A program made the position numbers and the translations under genes. Under the pieces are notes generated by a model. The model ran no database searches, was not told the DNA's origin, and was given only the letters and a program-made list of their open reading frames with translations. 64,000 nucleotides of DNA from positions 2,480,001 to 2,544,000 of the forward strand of contig NZ_CP139438.1 of NCBI RefSeq assembly GCF_034258515.1, given 5' to 3'. Shown piece by piece: positions 46,501 to 55,105 of the stretch. Positions within the stretch are counted from its first letter, which is position 1. Each line of letters begins with the position of its first letter. This stretch comes from Pseudarthrobacter oxydans. GTDB lineage: Bacteria > Actinomycetota > Actinomycetes > Actinomycetales > Micrococcaceae.

Positions 46501-47316
46501 CCGCAGCCGATGCCCACTGAAGAGGAATGGGAGGCCGCCCGGGCCACCACGGGCCGCGTCTTGGGTATCGAGGCTCCAAAGTACCGCACCCCGGCCGCCG
46601 TGGCCACCCTTGCCGACGCGACCCGAACGCTCGCACGCCGCACTGTTACTGATGCTGATGTGCTCGTCAACGCCTTGGAGTCCGCCGCAACAAGACTCGG
46701 GATCGACGGCGGGCCACGCCTTCAACTTGCCCGCGGGATTGCATCTACTCTGGGAGCGCTGCAGCACCAGAACGGTGTCACGCTGATCCAGACCCTGGCT
46801 GGCCTTGATCTCCCGGCTTCGCCAGAGGAAGCGGCAGCATCCCTGGCCCGCGCCAAGGAAGTTGCCGCAGCCGTATCGACCTTCGCGTGGAACCGGCTGG
46901 CTCCCGTCCGTGAAGCTGCCAAGGGGCAAGATACTCGCGCGGATGCCGCCCAAAACATCCTCGACCAGCTCACGACCGCCCTGAGCGGCCATGAGCACGC
47001 CTACGCATGCGCGAAGGCGCTCAAGACCGCCGAAGACGGAATATTTGATTGGCTCGCCACGGCGTCGCCCCCACCTGTCATGCCTCCCATTCCTGTCTCT
47101 CCACCTGTTCCACCGGTGGTTACACCCGAACCTACCGAAGGTAAACCCGAACGTCCGGACGATGTCGACCTTCCGCTCACGCCGCCGCAGTCAGTAACTC
47201 CAGGTGGTGAGTGGCGCACAGCCCGTGGCGGAGACAACGTGGTAGCCGAACTGCAGGAGTTCATCCTTGAAAACCCTGGTCGCCGTGTCGAGGTGCAATG
47301 GAGGATCGTCGGGTGA
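43525..47316 (+). CDS. pglY: BREX type 2 ATPase PglY
   Basis: The 1263-residue protein starts at the ATG overlapping the pglX stop ('MTILLRNVFDIPER'). A P-loop is clear: 'GSFGSGKSH' (about residues 74-82), with 'VVLFLDELVLWLA' as Walker B (about 260-272). PglY belongs to the DUF6079-type large ATPases, homologous in role to BrxC of type 1 systems. A proline-rich linker ('PPPVMPPIPVSPPVPPVV') precedes the C-terminal 70 residues. It overlaps pglZ. Confidence 0.94.
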   Translation: MTILLRNVFDIPERAGVEDYVLRLTDAVSGDGARHALDDYVVTPSLVEAFDSAMGLVSNALTTGINRGAFLTGSFGSGKSHFMAVLHALLRHDPKARSVAELQETVARHDSVLSGRNILPLAFHFLDGKSMEQVIFDAYVRHIQVAHNGTSLPALFASDALLEDAENLRQQIGDDAFLQGLGGGQVDDEFDEFSGLLGSSGWGLDRYKTALTAPAQSVERQSLVSALVGTYFKAYVRSGEYVDLDTGLAAMSAHAKSLGYDAVVLFLDELVLWLAFGMHEPEFFRRESQKLTKLVEGSYGSLEAPLVSFVARQMDLRKWFADAGANGVQQEALESAFRHQEGRFAKIELGDDNLPFVASKRLLKPTDDSARQSVDDAFTRLDRNPKVWDVLLDGVNSDDQHRGSDEKAFRLTYPFAPALVSTLRSLASVMQRDRTALKVMQQMLVDRRNTMSIEEVIPVGDSFDYIVKGQAGAALDAQAAALFRSATQLYQDKLLPKLLSTHHLAAADLQDQSRLTPAFRADDRLAKTLLLSAVAPNVPALKALTAARLASLNHGSIASPLPGGEANIVLAKVKNWSREVPEIHVGSEPLNPIIRVQLSNVDYESIVEKAKGEDNPGRQRELIRKLVAEGLGLELGDPDAWNVYRHPVVWRGSKREVELVFGNVRDAGWLTDEHFRAGAGAWRFVVDHPFDEQQHTATEDIERIENLRARNFTSRTVVWLPRFLSSDSMRDLRRLVVLDWLLEGTGDRWNSHANHLSEVDRQQARGILESQQAALREGLLRIIQQAYGAATPAPGALLEDPAHVEVLYSLDPEYVPQPPVGATLGAGFRQLVNRAFESAYPGHPRFEPEDTEVRVADLKAVAAALEAAAADPEGRAPYPGDARTVRRIANPLEVGLAGETHFLFGDGRFGPWGAALERGLSRAGIGNDDPVTVSKLREIIAGVEPAHGLRNEVSDLIVIAWGLLRQRAWFNHGGALSATPPPGSLQPSMELRPQPMPTEEEWEAARATTGRVLGIEAPKYRTPAAVATLADATRTLARRTVTDADVLVNALESAATRLGIDGGPRLQLARGIASTLGALQHQNGVTLIQTLAGLDLPASPEEAAASLARAKEVAAAVSTFAWNRLAPVREAAKGQDTRADAAQNILDQLTTALSGHEHAYACAKALKTAEDGIFDWLATASPPPVMPPIPVSPPVPPVVTPEPTEGKPERPDDVDLPLTPPQSVTPGGEWRTARGGDNVVAELQEFILENPGRRVEVQWRIVG

Positions 47317-50069
47317 ACGGCCAGGCAGTCGTTCAGGGCACGGTGAGCACCGCAGTTGTCCGTTCCCTTATTTCCGCGGCCCGCAAGCACGGCACTCAGC
47401 GCGTGATCGGTCTCCGTGCAGTCCCGGACGCCGATGCTGAACGACGCTTTGCGGATTCCGGGGAACGAGTACACGTACTGCCGTGTGTTTCGTCGCTGGC
47501 CATCCGAGACGCGTTGCGCAACCGTGCCGGTAATGAATGGCTCGTGATCCTGACGGACCGGCCGGAAGAGGATCTGGGGGCCGGAATCCTTGGGCACTTT
47601 GCGAACCAGAGGCTTCAGACACCAGGTGCGTGGGAAGCACTCAAGGAACGTTTCGGTGCTGATCGAATCGACCGCCCGCTGTCCACTCTCAAGCAGCGGC
47701 TGCCAGTGGCACAAGGCCTATTGCGCATCACCCCGGATGAAGGATGGCCTGCAGCTCCCGGAGCAGTCCTGACCATCGACCATGCCTTCGCTTCAGTCGC
47801 GGAGCGGCAGCTGGCACTGCAGCGTGGTCCGGTAGATGGCCTCAGCGTCCTCGAATGGACCATGCGGACCGATGCCACAGATCGTATGGCAGACCTGCGC
47901 GAGTTTGGCGGTGACGAACTTGCTGACGCAGTTCTTCAATGGCTGACCGACCGCGCAGGGCTGGCAGGGAAGCCGCTCCTGAGGTTTCTTCTCACCGGCC
48001 GCGCCGCCGAAGCAGTGCCGGTCGGCATCGCCTTGAACGTGCTTACCGAGACTGGGGGGCGGACAGCCCAGGACCGGCAGCTCAGCGAGCTTGCGCTGGC
48101 ACGGCTCGAGCACCTCTGGGCCGGTTCCGCGGAACCCATTACCCCCTCCATGCTGGCGGCACTCGGTAAGTCAGCCCGCAACGTTGTCGAAGCGCAACTG
48201 GAGGATCCGGCTCGCTGGCAGGAGGCCCACGCGGCCTTGCAGGCGGCCGACAGATTACTCACTAAGATCCAGGCTTCCAGCTTGGGCCGAGATTCGCAGC
48301 TGCTCCCCGCGGGACTCACCGCGATGCTACAACGGCTCGCGGAAATGCTACGTTCTTTCCCTGAGTCCGGGATCGACGCCGTGGAAAAGGCCTGGGCAGC
48401 GGCCGAAGACCACCGTCTGGCATATCCGCTACGAGGCAACGCCCAGGATCCGCGCGTGGCCCCATTCCACGCTGCCGTCAGATTGGCCCGCTGGCTCACC
48501 GGCAAAAACACTCTTCCCAACGGTTTCATCGATGCCGTGCATTTGCATGCTCACGTCCACGCTTGGGTCGACGCCGCCTACAACGACGTGGCTGCCGGCG
48601 TCAGCGACCAACTCTTGGGCGAAGGTCTCGCCACCATCCTGCGACTCACTGAGCAACGGCGCCACGGCCATGACCGAGAATTTGCGCGGCTGCTGGCCAC
48701 GTCGACCTCCTTGGACGAAGGCAGAGCGACAGGCCACTTGGACGGCGCAGGAGACCCCGTGTGGCATCTGGAGCGCTTGCTGCCCTCAGTGGTTCTGCCG
48801 CTCGCCCGAGCAAAGAACACACTCCTCCTGGTTCTCGACGGCATGAGCGCCGCCAGCGCCGCGGAACTCTCCTCCACCGTGCTCCACGGGAACGAGGGCT
48901 GGGCCGAGGTTATTCCGGCTGCATCGGAACGCCGTGGGTCCGCCGTGGCCGTGCTGCCAACGCTCACGAACCTCAGCCGAGCTTCCTTGTTCAGCGGCGA
49001 GTTGACGTCGGGAGGGCAGTCCCGCGAATTGTCCGGCTTCGCCGCAGTGACAAAGGCCGGCGGGATCGCCCAATCACAGCTCTTCCACAAGGCGCCCCTG
49101 GATTCGTCACGTCCTGGATTGGCCCTGCAGGACGACATTTCCGTTGCCATCGCCGACCAACGGACCCCGCTCGTGGCCTGCGTTCTGAACACCATTGATG
49201 ACGCCCTGGACAAGAGCGACCCGGCCGGAACCACGTGGACGCCTGACACCGTCCGGCACCTGCGACCGTTGCTATCCGCCGCGATGGCCGCCGGACGCAC
49301 CGTGGTCATGACGTCCGATCACGGGCACATCGTGGAGCGTCGCCGCGGGGAACTGCGCGCGTTCGGTGAAGCGAGCAGCGCACGGTCCCGGCTGCCGGAG
49401 ACCCCTATTGGTGAAGATGAGGTTCTTGTCCAAGGACGCCGGGTTCTCGCCGAGGGAGGGCGCGCAGTACTCGCCGTCGATGAAACCCTGCGCTACGGAC
49501 CGATCAAGGCCGGATACCACGGGGGCGCTTCCCCCGCAGAGGTTGTCATTCCGGTCGTTGTCTTAATTCCAGGCGACAACGTCCCCGGCGGGTGGAAGCT
49601 GGCGCCGTCACAGGAACCGCTGTGGTGGTCGGTTGTGGCCACCGGCGCCGCGGTGCGCCCGGCGATCCCGGGTGCCGGGCTGACGAAGACCGCCAAGGAC
49701 AACACTCCATCGATGCTCGACATCCTCGACTCCCCAGACCAGATGCCCGCTGCGCCGCGGTTGGGCGCCGCCGTGGTGTCCTCAAGCATGTACAAGGCGC
49801 AGAAAGGGATCGCGGGCCGACTCGCAGTCTCCGATAACCAAGTCGCTTCGCTGCTCGATGCGCTGGCCGCCGGGCCCGGGACCCGCTTGGCCAAGGAGGC
49901 TGCCGCCGTCGTCCTCCAGGTCGCACCCGCGCGCATGGATGGCGCGGTGGCCCAACTGCAGAAGCTGCTCAACGTCGAAGGCTACGGGGTGTTGCGTGTC
50001 GACGGTTCCATGCTGGTCCTGGACGCACGGCTGCTCCGCGAACAGTTCGGGGTGACAGATCGTGGCTGA
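47313..50069 (+). CDS. pglZ: BREX type 2 alkaline-phosphatase-fold protein PglZ
   Basis: The 918-residue protein contains a PglZ domain of the alkaline phosphatase superfamily: 'LLLVLDGMSAASAAELS' (about residues 508-524, metal Asp), 'VVMTSDHGHIVERR' (about 664-677) and 'IKAGYHGGASPAEVVIPVVV' (about 730-749). PglZ is one of the two hallmark proteins of every BREX type. The GTG at 47313 overlaps the pglY stop (GTGA) and has GGAGG eight bases upstream, which beats an ATG at 47298. The stop overlaps brxD by eight bases. Confidence 0.95.
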   Translation: MNGQAVVQGTVSTAVVRSLISAARKHGTQRVIGLRAVPDADAERRFADSGERVHVLPCVSSLAIRDALRNRAGNEWLVILTDRPEEDLGAGILGHFANQRLQTPGAWEALKERFGADRIDRPLSTLKQRLPVAQGLLRITPDEGWPAAPGAVLTIDHAFASVAERQLALQRGPVDGLSVLEWTMRTDATDRMADLREFGGDELADAVLQWLTDRAGLAGKPLLRFLLTGRAAEAVPVGIALNVLTETGGRTAQDRQLSELALARLEHLWAGSAEPITPSMLAALGKSARNVVEAQLEDPARWQEAHAALQAADRLLTKIQASSLGRDSQLLPAGLTAMLQRLAEMLRSFPESGIDAVEKAWAAAEDHRLAYPLRGNAQDPRVAPFHAAVRLARWLTGKNTLPNGFIDAVHLHAHVHAWVDAAYNDVAAGVSDQLLGEGLATILRLTEQRRHGHDREFARLLATSTSLDEGRATGHLDGAGDPVWHLERLLPSVVLPLARAKNTLLLVLDGMSAASAAELSSTVLHGNEGWAEVIPAASERRGSAVAVLPTLTNLSRASLFSGELTSGGQSRELSGFAAVTKAGGIAQSQLFHKAPLDSSRPGLALQDDISVAIADQRTPLVACVLNTIDDALDKSDPAGTTWTPDTVRHLRPLLSAAMAAGRTVVMTSDHGHIVERRRGELRAFGEASSARSRLPETPIGEDEVLVQGRRVLAEGGRAVLAVDETLRYGPIKAGYHGGASPAEVVIPVVVLIPGDNVPGGWKLAPSQEPLWWSVVATGAAVRPAIPGAGLTKTAKDNTPSMLDILDSPDQMPAAPRLGAAVVSSSMYKAQKGIAGRLAVSDNQVASLLDALAAGPGTRLAKEAAAVVLQVAPARMDGAVAQLQKLLNVEGYGVLRVDGSMLVLDARLLREQFGVTDRG

Positions 50070-51414
50070 CGTCTCGCCTCGCAGGCGCCGTGAAGTGATC
50101 GACGCGTTGCGGCGCGGCACGGTTCCTTCCAACGGGCTCGATCTGCTGGCCGTCGGTCTGGAGCGTTTCCAGCGCGCCGTCGACGAGGAACTCGAGACGG
50201 TCGCAGGTAGTGGTGCCGTGGTCAAGGCTGTCCGTGGTGAGTACGGCACGGGTAAGACGTTCTACACCCGGCATCTTGCGGAGAAGGCGCTCAAGAAGGG
50301 TTTCGCCGCCGCCGAAGTGCAGATTTCCGAGACTGAGTCCCCGCTGCATAAGCTTGAAACCGTCTACCGGCGGATCACCGAATCGCTGCGCACTGCTTCG
50401 GTGGCGCCCAGCGCGTTCCGTTCCGTCCTGGATGCTTGGCTGTTCACCCTTGAGGACGATGCCATCGCCGCAGACCCCGCGCTGGCTACCGCTTCAGCGG
50501 CTGAGTTAGCGGCTGCCGCGGATGAGTTGCTGGACCGGCGATTGGCCGAGGTCAGTGCGAAGACACCTGCCTTTGCCCAGGCACTCCGCGGTTACCGTGC
50601 GGCCGTAGCCGCTGGAGATGCTGTGGTCGCGGACGGGCTTGCCGCATGGCTCGGTGGGCAGCCTCATGTGGGCGCTGCGGCCAAGCGCGGGGCCGGCATC
50701 CGTGGCGATCTCGATCACTTCGGTGCCTTGGGATTCCTGCAGGGTCTGCTGCTGATCCTGCGCGACGCCGGGCATCCCGGCCTGCTGGTGGTTTTGGACG
50801 AGGTCGAGACCCTGCAACGAATGCGCTCGGATGTGCGGGACAAAGCCCTCAACGCGCTGCGCCAGCTCATGGACGAAGTGGATTCCGGTCGGTTCCCAGG
50901 GCTGTATCTGGTTCTGACTGGAACACCGGCTTTCTTCACTGGCCCATCGGGAGTGCCCCGCCTGGCGCCCCTTGCACAGCGCTTGGCGACGGATTTCGGC
51001 ACCGATTCGCGCTTCGACAACCCCCGGGCCGTACAGATCCGTTTGGCCGGCTTTGACCGTGAAGCGCTTGAAGCGTTGGGTATCAAGGTACGGGACCTTT
51101 ACCTTCTCGGTGCCGACGCTCCTGACCGTATCCGCCAGCTCGTCGACGATCCCTACGTCACTGAGCTGGCCGGCGCGGTGACCGGTGGTCTGGGCGGCAA
51201 GGTGGGCATCGCGCCAAGGATCTTCCTCAAAAAGCTCATCAGTGACGTACTAGACCGCGTTGACCAGTTCGCTGACTTCGATCCGCGCCAGCACTACGCT
51301 TTAACCCTGGCCCGCGAGGAACTAAGCCCGGAGGAACGCAACGCCGTTGGCGGCACCGTCGGAGTGGCCGGCGGCTATGTGGCAACCGCGGACGACGTCG
51401 AACTCAACCTATGA
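50062..51414 (+). CDS. brxD: BREX ATP-binding protein BrxD
   Basis: This 450-residue P-loop ATPase has Walker A 'GEYGTGKTF' (about residues 57-65) and Walker B 'GLLVVLDEVETLQRM' (about 239-253), followed by a sensor-like 'LYLVLTGTPAFF'. It matches BrxD, the ATPase paired with a BrxHI helicase in type 2 and some other BREX loci. It starts with GTG inside the end of pglZ, and its stop overlaps the helicase start (ATGA). Its molecular task in defence is not settled in the literature I know. Confidence 0.93.
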   Translation: MADVSPRRRREVIDALRRGTVPSNGLDLLAVGLERFQRAVDEELETVAGSGAVVKAVRGEYGTGKTFYTRHLAEKALKKGFAAAEVQISETESPLHKLETVYRRITESLRTASVAPSAFRSVLDAWLFTLEDDAIAADPALATASAAELAAAADELLDRRLAEVSAKTPAFAQALRGYRAAVAAGDAVVADGLAAWLGGQPHVGAAAKRGAGIRGDLDHFGALGFLQGLLLILRDAGHPGLLVVLDEVETLQRMRSDVRDKALNALRQLMDEVDSGRFPGLYLVLTGTPAFFTGPSGVPRLAPLAQRLATDFGTDSRFDNPRAVQIRLAGFDREALEALGIKVRDLYLLGADAPDRIRQLVDDPYVTELAGAVTGGLGGKVGIAPRIFLKKLISDVLDRVDQFADFDPRQHYALTLAREELSPEERNAVGGTVGVAGGYVATADDVELNL

Positions 51415-53543
51415 CGCAGCGTGTGGGTTTCGAGGCGCTGAACAGCGTGGTCCAGCACCATATCGCCAACACGCTGGGCTGGGGCAGCCTGCGGCCGTTG
51501 CAGTCAGAGTCCATTGGTCCCGTACTGGGCGGCAACGATTGCCTGCTCCTGGCTCCCACAGCTGGCGGTAAGACCGAAGCAGCCTTGTTCCCGTTGCTGA
51601 CCCGCATGGCTGAGGATGGCTGGTCCGGCACCTCCGTGCTCTACGTATGTCCGTTGCGCGCGCTGCTGAATAACTTGGAGCCTCGGATCGCTTCCTACGC
51701 TGGCTGGCTCGGACGCACCGCGGCGGTCCGGCACGGCGACACCACTGCAGGCGCCCGCAAGCGTCAGGTCTTTGACCGACCGGACATCCTGCTGACGACC
51801 CCGGAATCGCTCGAGTCCATGCTGGTCTCCACCCTGGCGGATCCGCGACAACTCTTTGCAGATGTACGTGCCATCGTCGTCGACGAGGTCCATGCCTTTG
51901 CCGGTGACGATCGGGGTTGGCACTTCTTGGGAGTTGTGGAACGCATTTCTAAGCTGTCTGGCCGTCCCCTCCAGAGGATCGGACTGTCCGCGACGGTAGG
52001 CAATGCGCCGGAACTCTTGTCTTGGCTGCAAGGTAGCAATCGGATCTCGGAGAAACCTGCGTCCGTCATTGCTCCGGACGGTGGCTCTGCGGCCTTACCG
52101 GAGATGCAACTCGACTTCGTGGGGAGCGACCTGAATGCCGCCAAAGTGATCGCTGCCCTGCATCGCGGCGAGAAACGCCTCGTCTTCGCAGATTCGCGAC
52201 GAACGGTGGAAAAGGTGTCGCTGGGGCTGCGCGACCTTGAGGTGGAGACTTTCGTTTCGCATTCATCCTTGTCCGTGGACGCGCGCAGGCAGGCTGAAAC
52301 AGCATTCTCGCAGGCCCGCAATTGCGTCATCGTCTCCACTTCTACCTTGGAACTCGGCATCGACGTAGGCGACCTCGATAGGGTCGTCCAGATCGGTGCA
52401 CCGCGCACCGTGGCGTCGGTATTGCAGCGGCTCGGCCGGACCGGCCGCCGACAGGGAACCGAGCGGAACATGCTGTTCCTGTCCACGGACGACGCGCAGT
52501 TCCTTCGCGCCTGTGGCCTACTGTTGCTCTGGTCTGAGGGCTATGTGGAGCCTGTCACTCCCCCGCCGACTCCTTTGCACGTGGCAGCACAACAACTTTT
52601 GGGGCTGACACTCCAGGAACGGCGAATCGGGGCCAATACTTGGGACGAGTGGTTCTCTGGGCTCGAGCTCGCCTCTCCAGTCGAGTGGCAGAAGATTGCC
52701 GCCTGGTTGGTGAAAACGGGACACCTCGATTCCGACCAGGGAATGCTCTTCATGGGTCCTGAGGCTGAGCGTAAGTACGGGGGCATCCACTACCGGGACC
52801 TCATGGCCGTGTTCACGGCTGACCCGCAGGTAGTCATTCTGCACGGGCGCGAGGAAATCGGCTCCGTTGACCCAATGGTCCTCCAGCGCAAAGTCGATGG
52901 TCCACGCCTCCTTACACTCGGAGGCAGGGCTTGGCAAGTGAACTACGTCGATTGGAAACGCCACCGCGCCTACGTTGAACCATCGGCAAACGCCGCGGAC
53001 TCCAAATGGTCAAGCATGCCGCAGCCGGAGTCCTATGCCCTGAGCGATGCAACGCGGCGGGTGCTTCTCGGGGCCACTCCCGCCGGCGTCTTGCTATCCA
53101 AAAGGGCTGCGACCAAGTTGGGCGAGCTGCGGGAGGAGTATTCCCAGCGGGTACTGGATGGTTCCACAGTTTTAGTCCGCGAGCCTAACGGGAGACTTCG
53201 CTGGTGGACTTGGGCCGGCGCCCGCGCGAACGCCGTGCTGGTCGCGGGGTTGCTCGACCTGGCACCTGACTTACTGGACGAATCGCGGGCCCACAACAAC
53301 TGGCAAATCGGATTACGCGGCGACACCACCACTCCGGCTCTGACTGAGGCCATGAGGCAGATCGTGCTATTGCTCAAAGACGAGGCGCCGAGCCTACTTC
53401 CACGGGTTGACGACCGAGCCCTCAGAACGCTGAAGTTTGCTGAACTTCTTCCTGCTTCATTGGCCGTGAGCACCCTTGCTGAGCGAAGCAGCGATCATGC
53501 GGGTGCTTCGACGGTCGCCGCAAGACCCGTTGCCTCCGTCTAG
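51411..53543 (+). CDS. brxHI: BREX Lhr-like DEAD/DEAH helicase BrxHI
   Basis: The 710-residue superfamily-2 helicase has a Q/Walker A region 'LLLAPTAGGKTEAAL' (about residues 43-57), motif Ia 'YVCPLRALLNN', DEAH-type box 'VVDEVHAF' (about 158-165), motif III 'LSAT', and domain 2 with 'VFADSRRTVEK', 'VSTSTLELGIDVGDLD' and 'RLGRTGRR'. A winged-helix/Lhr-type C terminus follows. It ends the six-gene BREX operon. No strong terminator follows directly; a hairpin at 53794 may serve. Confidence 0.94.
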   Translation: MTQRVGFEALNSVVQHHIANTLGWGSLRPLQSESIGPVLGGNDCLLLAPTAGGKTEAALFPLLTRMAEDGWSGTSVLYVCPLRALLNNLEPRIASYAGWLGRTAAVRHGDTTAGARKRQVFDRPDILLTTPESLESMLVSTLADPRQLFADVRAIVVDEVHAFAGDDRGWHFLGVVERISKLSGRPLQRIGLSATVGNAPELLSWLQGSNRISEKPASVIAPDGGSAALPEMQLDFVGSDLNAAKVIAALHRGEKRLVFADSRRTVEKVSLGLRDLEVETFVSHSSLSVDARRQAETAFSQARNCVIVSTSTLELGIDVGDLDRVVQIGAPRTVASVLQRLGRTGRRQGTERNMLFLSTDDAQFLRACGLLLLWSEGYVEPVTPPPTPLHVAAQQLLGLTLQERRIGANTWDEWFSGLELASPVEWQKIAAWLVKTGHLDSDQGMLFMGPEAERKYGGIHYRDLMAVFTADPQVVILHGREEIGSVDPMVLQRKVDGPRLLTLGGRAWQVNYVDWKRHRAYVEPSANAADSKWSSMPQPESYALSDATRRVLLGATPAGVLLSKRAATKLGELREEYSQRVLDGSTVLVREPNGRLRWWTWAGARANAVLVAGLLDLAPDLLDESRAHNNWQIGLRGDTTTPALTEAMRQIVLLLKDEAPSLLPRVDDRALRTLKFAELLPASLAVSTLAERSSDHAGASTVAARPVASV

Positions 53544-53608
53544 TTCCCGAGGCGGCATGCTGGCCACCAGCCATGATGGACGCCTTGCGGCACCTATAGG
53601 CTCGCCGT

Positions 53609-53800
53609 ATGCCACGAGCAATCTCCAACGACTGCGGGCGTTACCTGGTCACGACAGCTACTGGGAGCCAGTACGTGGTCAATCTAGACCACCGAACCAT
53701 CGCCCGGAACATGGCGGCGACTTCAACGCTAGTTGACTTCTTAGAAGCTCGATTCTCACAGCTCCGTCGCGACGGCGAAGAACTTGAACGGGTCTGCTGA
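53609..53800 (+). pseudogene. 3'-truncated paralogue of the gene at 63654
   Basis: The 63-residue frame 'MPRAISNDCGRYLVTTATGS' to 'LRRDGEELERVC' matches the first 60 residues of the 116-codon-frame protein at 63654. About two thirds of residues are identical by eye over 50, then a stop follows at the start of an imperfect palindrome. The second half is missing. CCTATAGGCT lies close before the ATG, so the transcript would be leaderless as in the paralogue. It may still be expressed as a short peptide. Confidence 0.65.
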
Positions 53801-53838
53801 AGGTCTAGTTGACAGCTTGTCAAGCAAACCTTCAGCAG
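53794..53838. repeat. 45-bp nested imperfect palindrome
   Basis: Outer arms CTGCTGAAGGT / ACCTTCAGCAG and inner arms TTGACA / TGTCAA are separated by short unpaired bases. It ends the truncated gene and could terminate BREX transcripts, though no T-tract follows. An insertion scar is another possibility. Confidence 0.7.
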
Positions 53839-53846
53839 TCCCGCCC

Positions 53847-54560
53847 GTGAACGGTACCAACGTCGACAACTACTCCACTGTCTGGGATGACTTCGCCCAT
53901 GACCTGGTTAAGCGAACCGCTCTTTCCCCTCCGGAGCTATTGACCCCCTGGTTCTGGATCACGTCATCGGGCGCAGTCTGCGCCGCATCCATGCCAGGAC
54001 AAGCTTCTACCGCGGACGGATAAGCCCTGATGGAAGCCCCATCCCGCGCGGGAAGAGGGGAACGCCACCACCCAAGAGGGCCACCGGCGGAAGAGGCAAC
54101 CCTACGGGCATTCCCCGCCTCTACTTGGCCTTTGATGAAGACACCTGTATCGCCGAGATCCGCCCGTCCACGCACAGCGCGATCACTGTGGCGCTTTCGA
54201 AACCACTGACGAAATTACCTTCCTGGACCTTTCGGCGATCCAGCCGCTGAATCCGTTCGTCCTCGAAGACGACAAGTTCAGTCAGCTGTACAGCTACAAG
54301 CTTCTCAAGCGGCTCGGCCTCGAACTCTCGAAGCCAGTGCGGCGTTCAGACAACGGCGTGGAGTACGCAGCGAGCCAGTACATCTGTGAATTTGTGAAAT
54401 CTATCGGTATCGAGGGCATCAAGTACGCCAGCTCCGTACATCCAGGAGGACACAATCTCGTCGTGTTCAACGAGAAAAGGTCCGCGTCACGGGGAAGCTG
54501 ACGACCTACGAAATCATCGGAGCCAAGTACACCACCCGGCCGACAACGACAGCCAAATGA
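53847..54560 (+). pseudogene. RES-domain toxin-like gene with three frameshifts
   Basis: Joining three frames gives a complete RES-family protein: 'STVWDDFAHDLVKRTALSPP' (from the GTG at 53847), a shift near 53945, 'FYRGRISPDGSPIPRGKRG' and 'GRGNPTGIPRLYLAFDEDTC', a shift near 54195, 'LSAIQPLNPFVLEDDKF' and 'GIKYASSVHPGGHNLVVFNE', then a shift near 54478 and 'TGKLTTYEIIGAKYTT' to TGA 54560. The Arg, Tyr and Glu region typical of RES NAD-degrading enzymes is recognisable. The breaks make it non-functional. No antitoxin gene is evident beside it. Confidence 0.82.
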
Positions 54561-54612
54561 GGCGACCACGGGCAGAGTCCGGCGGGCCCTCTGTACTGAC
54601 CACGTCGCTTCA

Positions 54613-55005
54613 TTAACTCGGTCTTTCCTCAGTTCCGCGTCTCTCCGAGCTGACGGAGGGGGGACGCCGTACGGCGGCTGCAGCCAACAAGTCACGATCT
54701 TCCTTCCTCAGCCGAAGCCGGGACAGGGAATCTATCGCGCGCCGGCCCATTCTGGCCCTTCGCGGCTCGTCGGACACAGAGGCGTCCAGAGCCCACCGCA
54801 TATGCTCCCAGTCAACTTCACTGCCCTGCCCAGCGTGGAAGCCTCCGCGCCTACGCCGGAAGCTTCGCAGAACCAATAACACGATGAGCACCAATTCAAT
54901 GACAAAAATAAGCATGACTGGCCCCACAGCAGCCACTATCTGCCACCACGGTGCGGGGTCGGCGTATATCACCACGTCGATCGTCTGAGTTGGGCTTGGA
55001 TGCAT
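54613..55005 (-). CDS. Small single-pass membrane protein
   Basis: The 130-residue protein has a short outer N terminus, one strong transmembrane helix (about residues 22-47) ending in a basic 'RSFRRRRGG' stop, and a charged cytoplasmic tail rich in Arg. AGGAG lies nine bases before the ATG. It follows the TniQ-type gene by 100 bases in the same direction, so it may be the last gene of the transposition operon or cargo. The function is unknown. Confidence 0.6.
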   Translation of the reverse strand: MHPSPTQTIDVVIYADPAPWWQIVAAVGPVMLIFVIELVLIVLLVLRSFRRRRGGFHAGQGSEVDWEHMRWALDASVSDEPRRARMGRRAIDSLSRLRLRKEDRDLLAAAAVRRPPSVSSERRGTEERPS

Positions 55006-55105
55006 TTCATATCACTCCTACGTCAATGGGCGCTCGGACTTTCCCCACGCCACTACAAATGCTTGGACTGCCACAAGCTTTGGGAGGAATGGGGGCTGGA
55101 TGCGG

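Noticed and set aside
54585..54615. TGTAC at about 54592 as a transposon left end matching TACA near 61500
   Set aside because: Only five bases agree and no repeated transposase sites adjoin them; this is compatible with chance.
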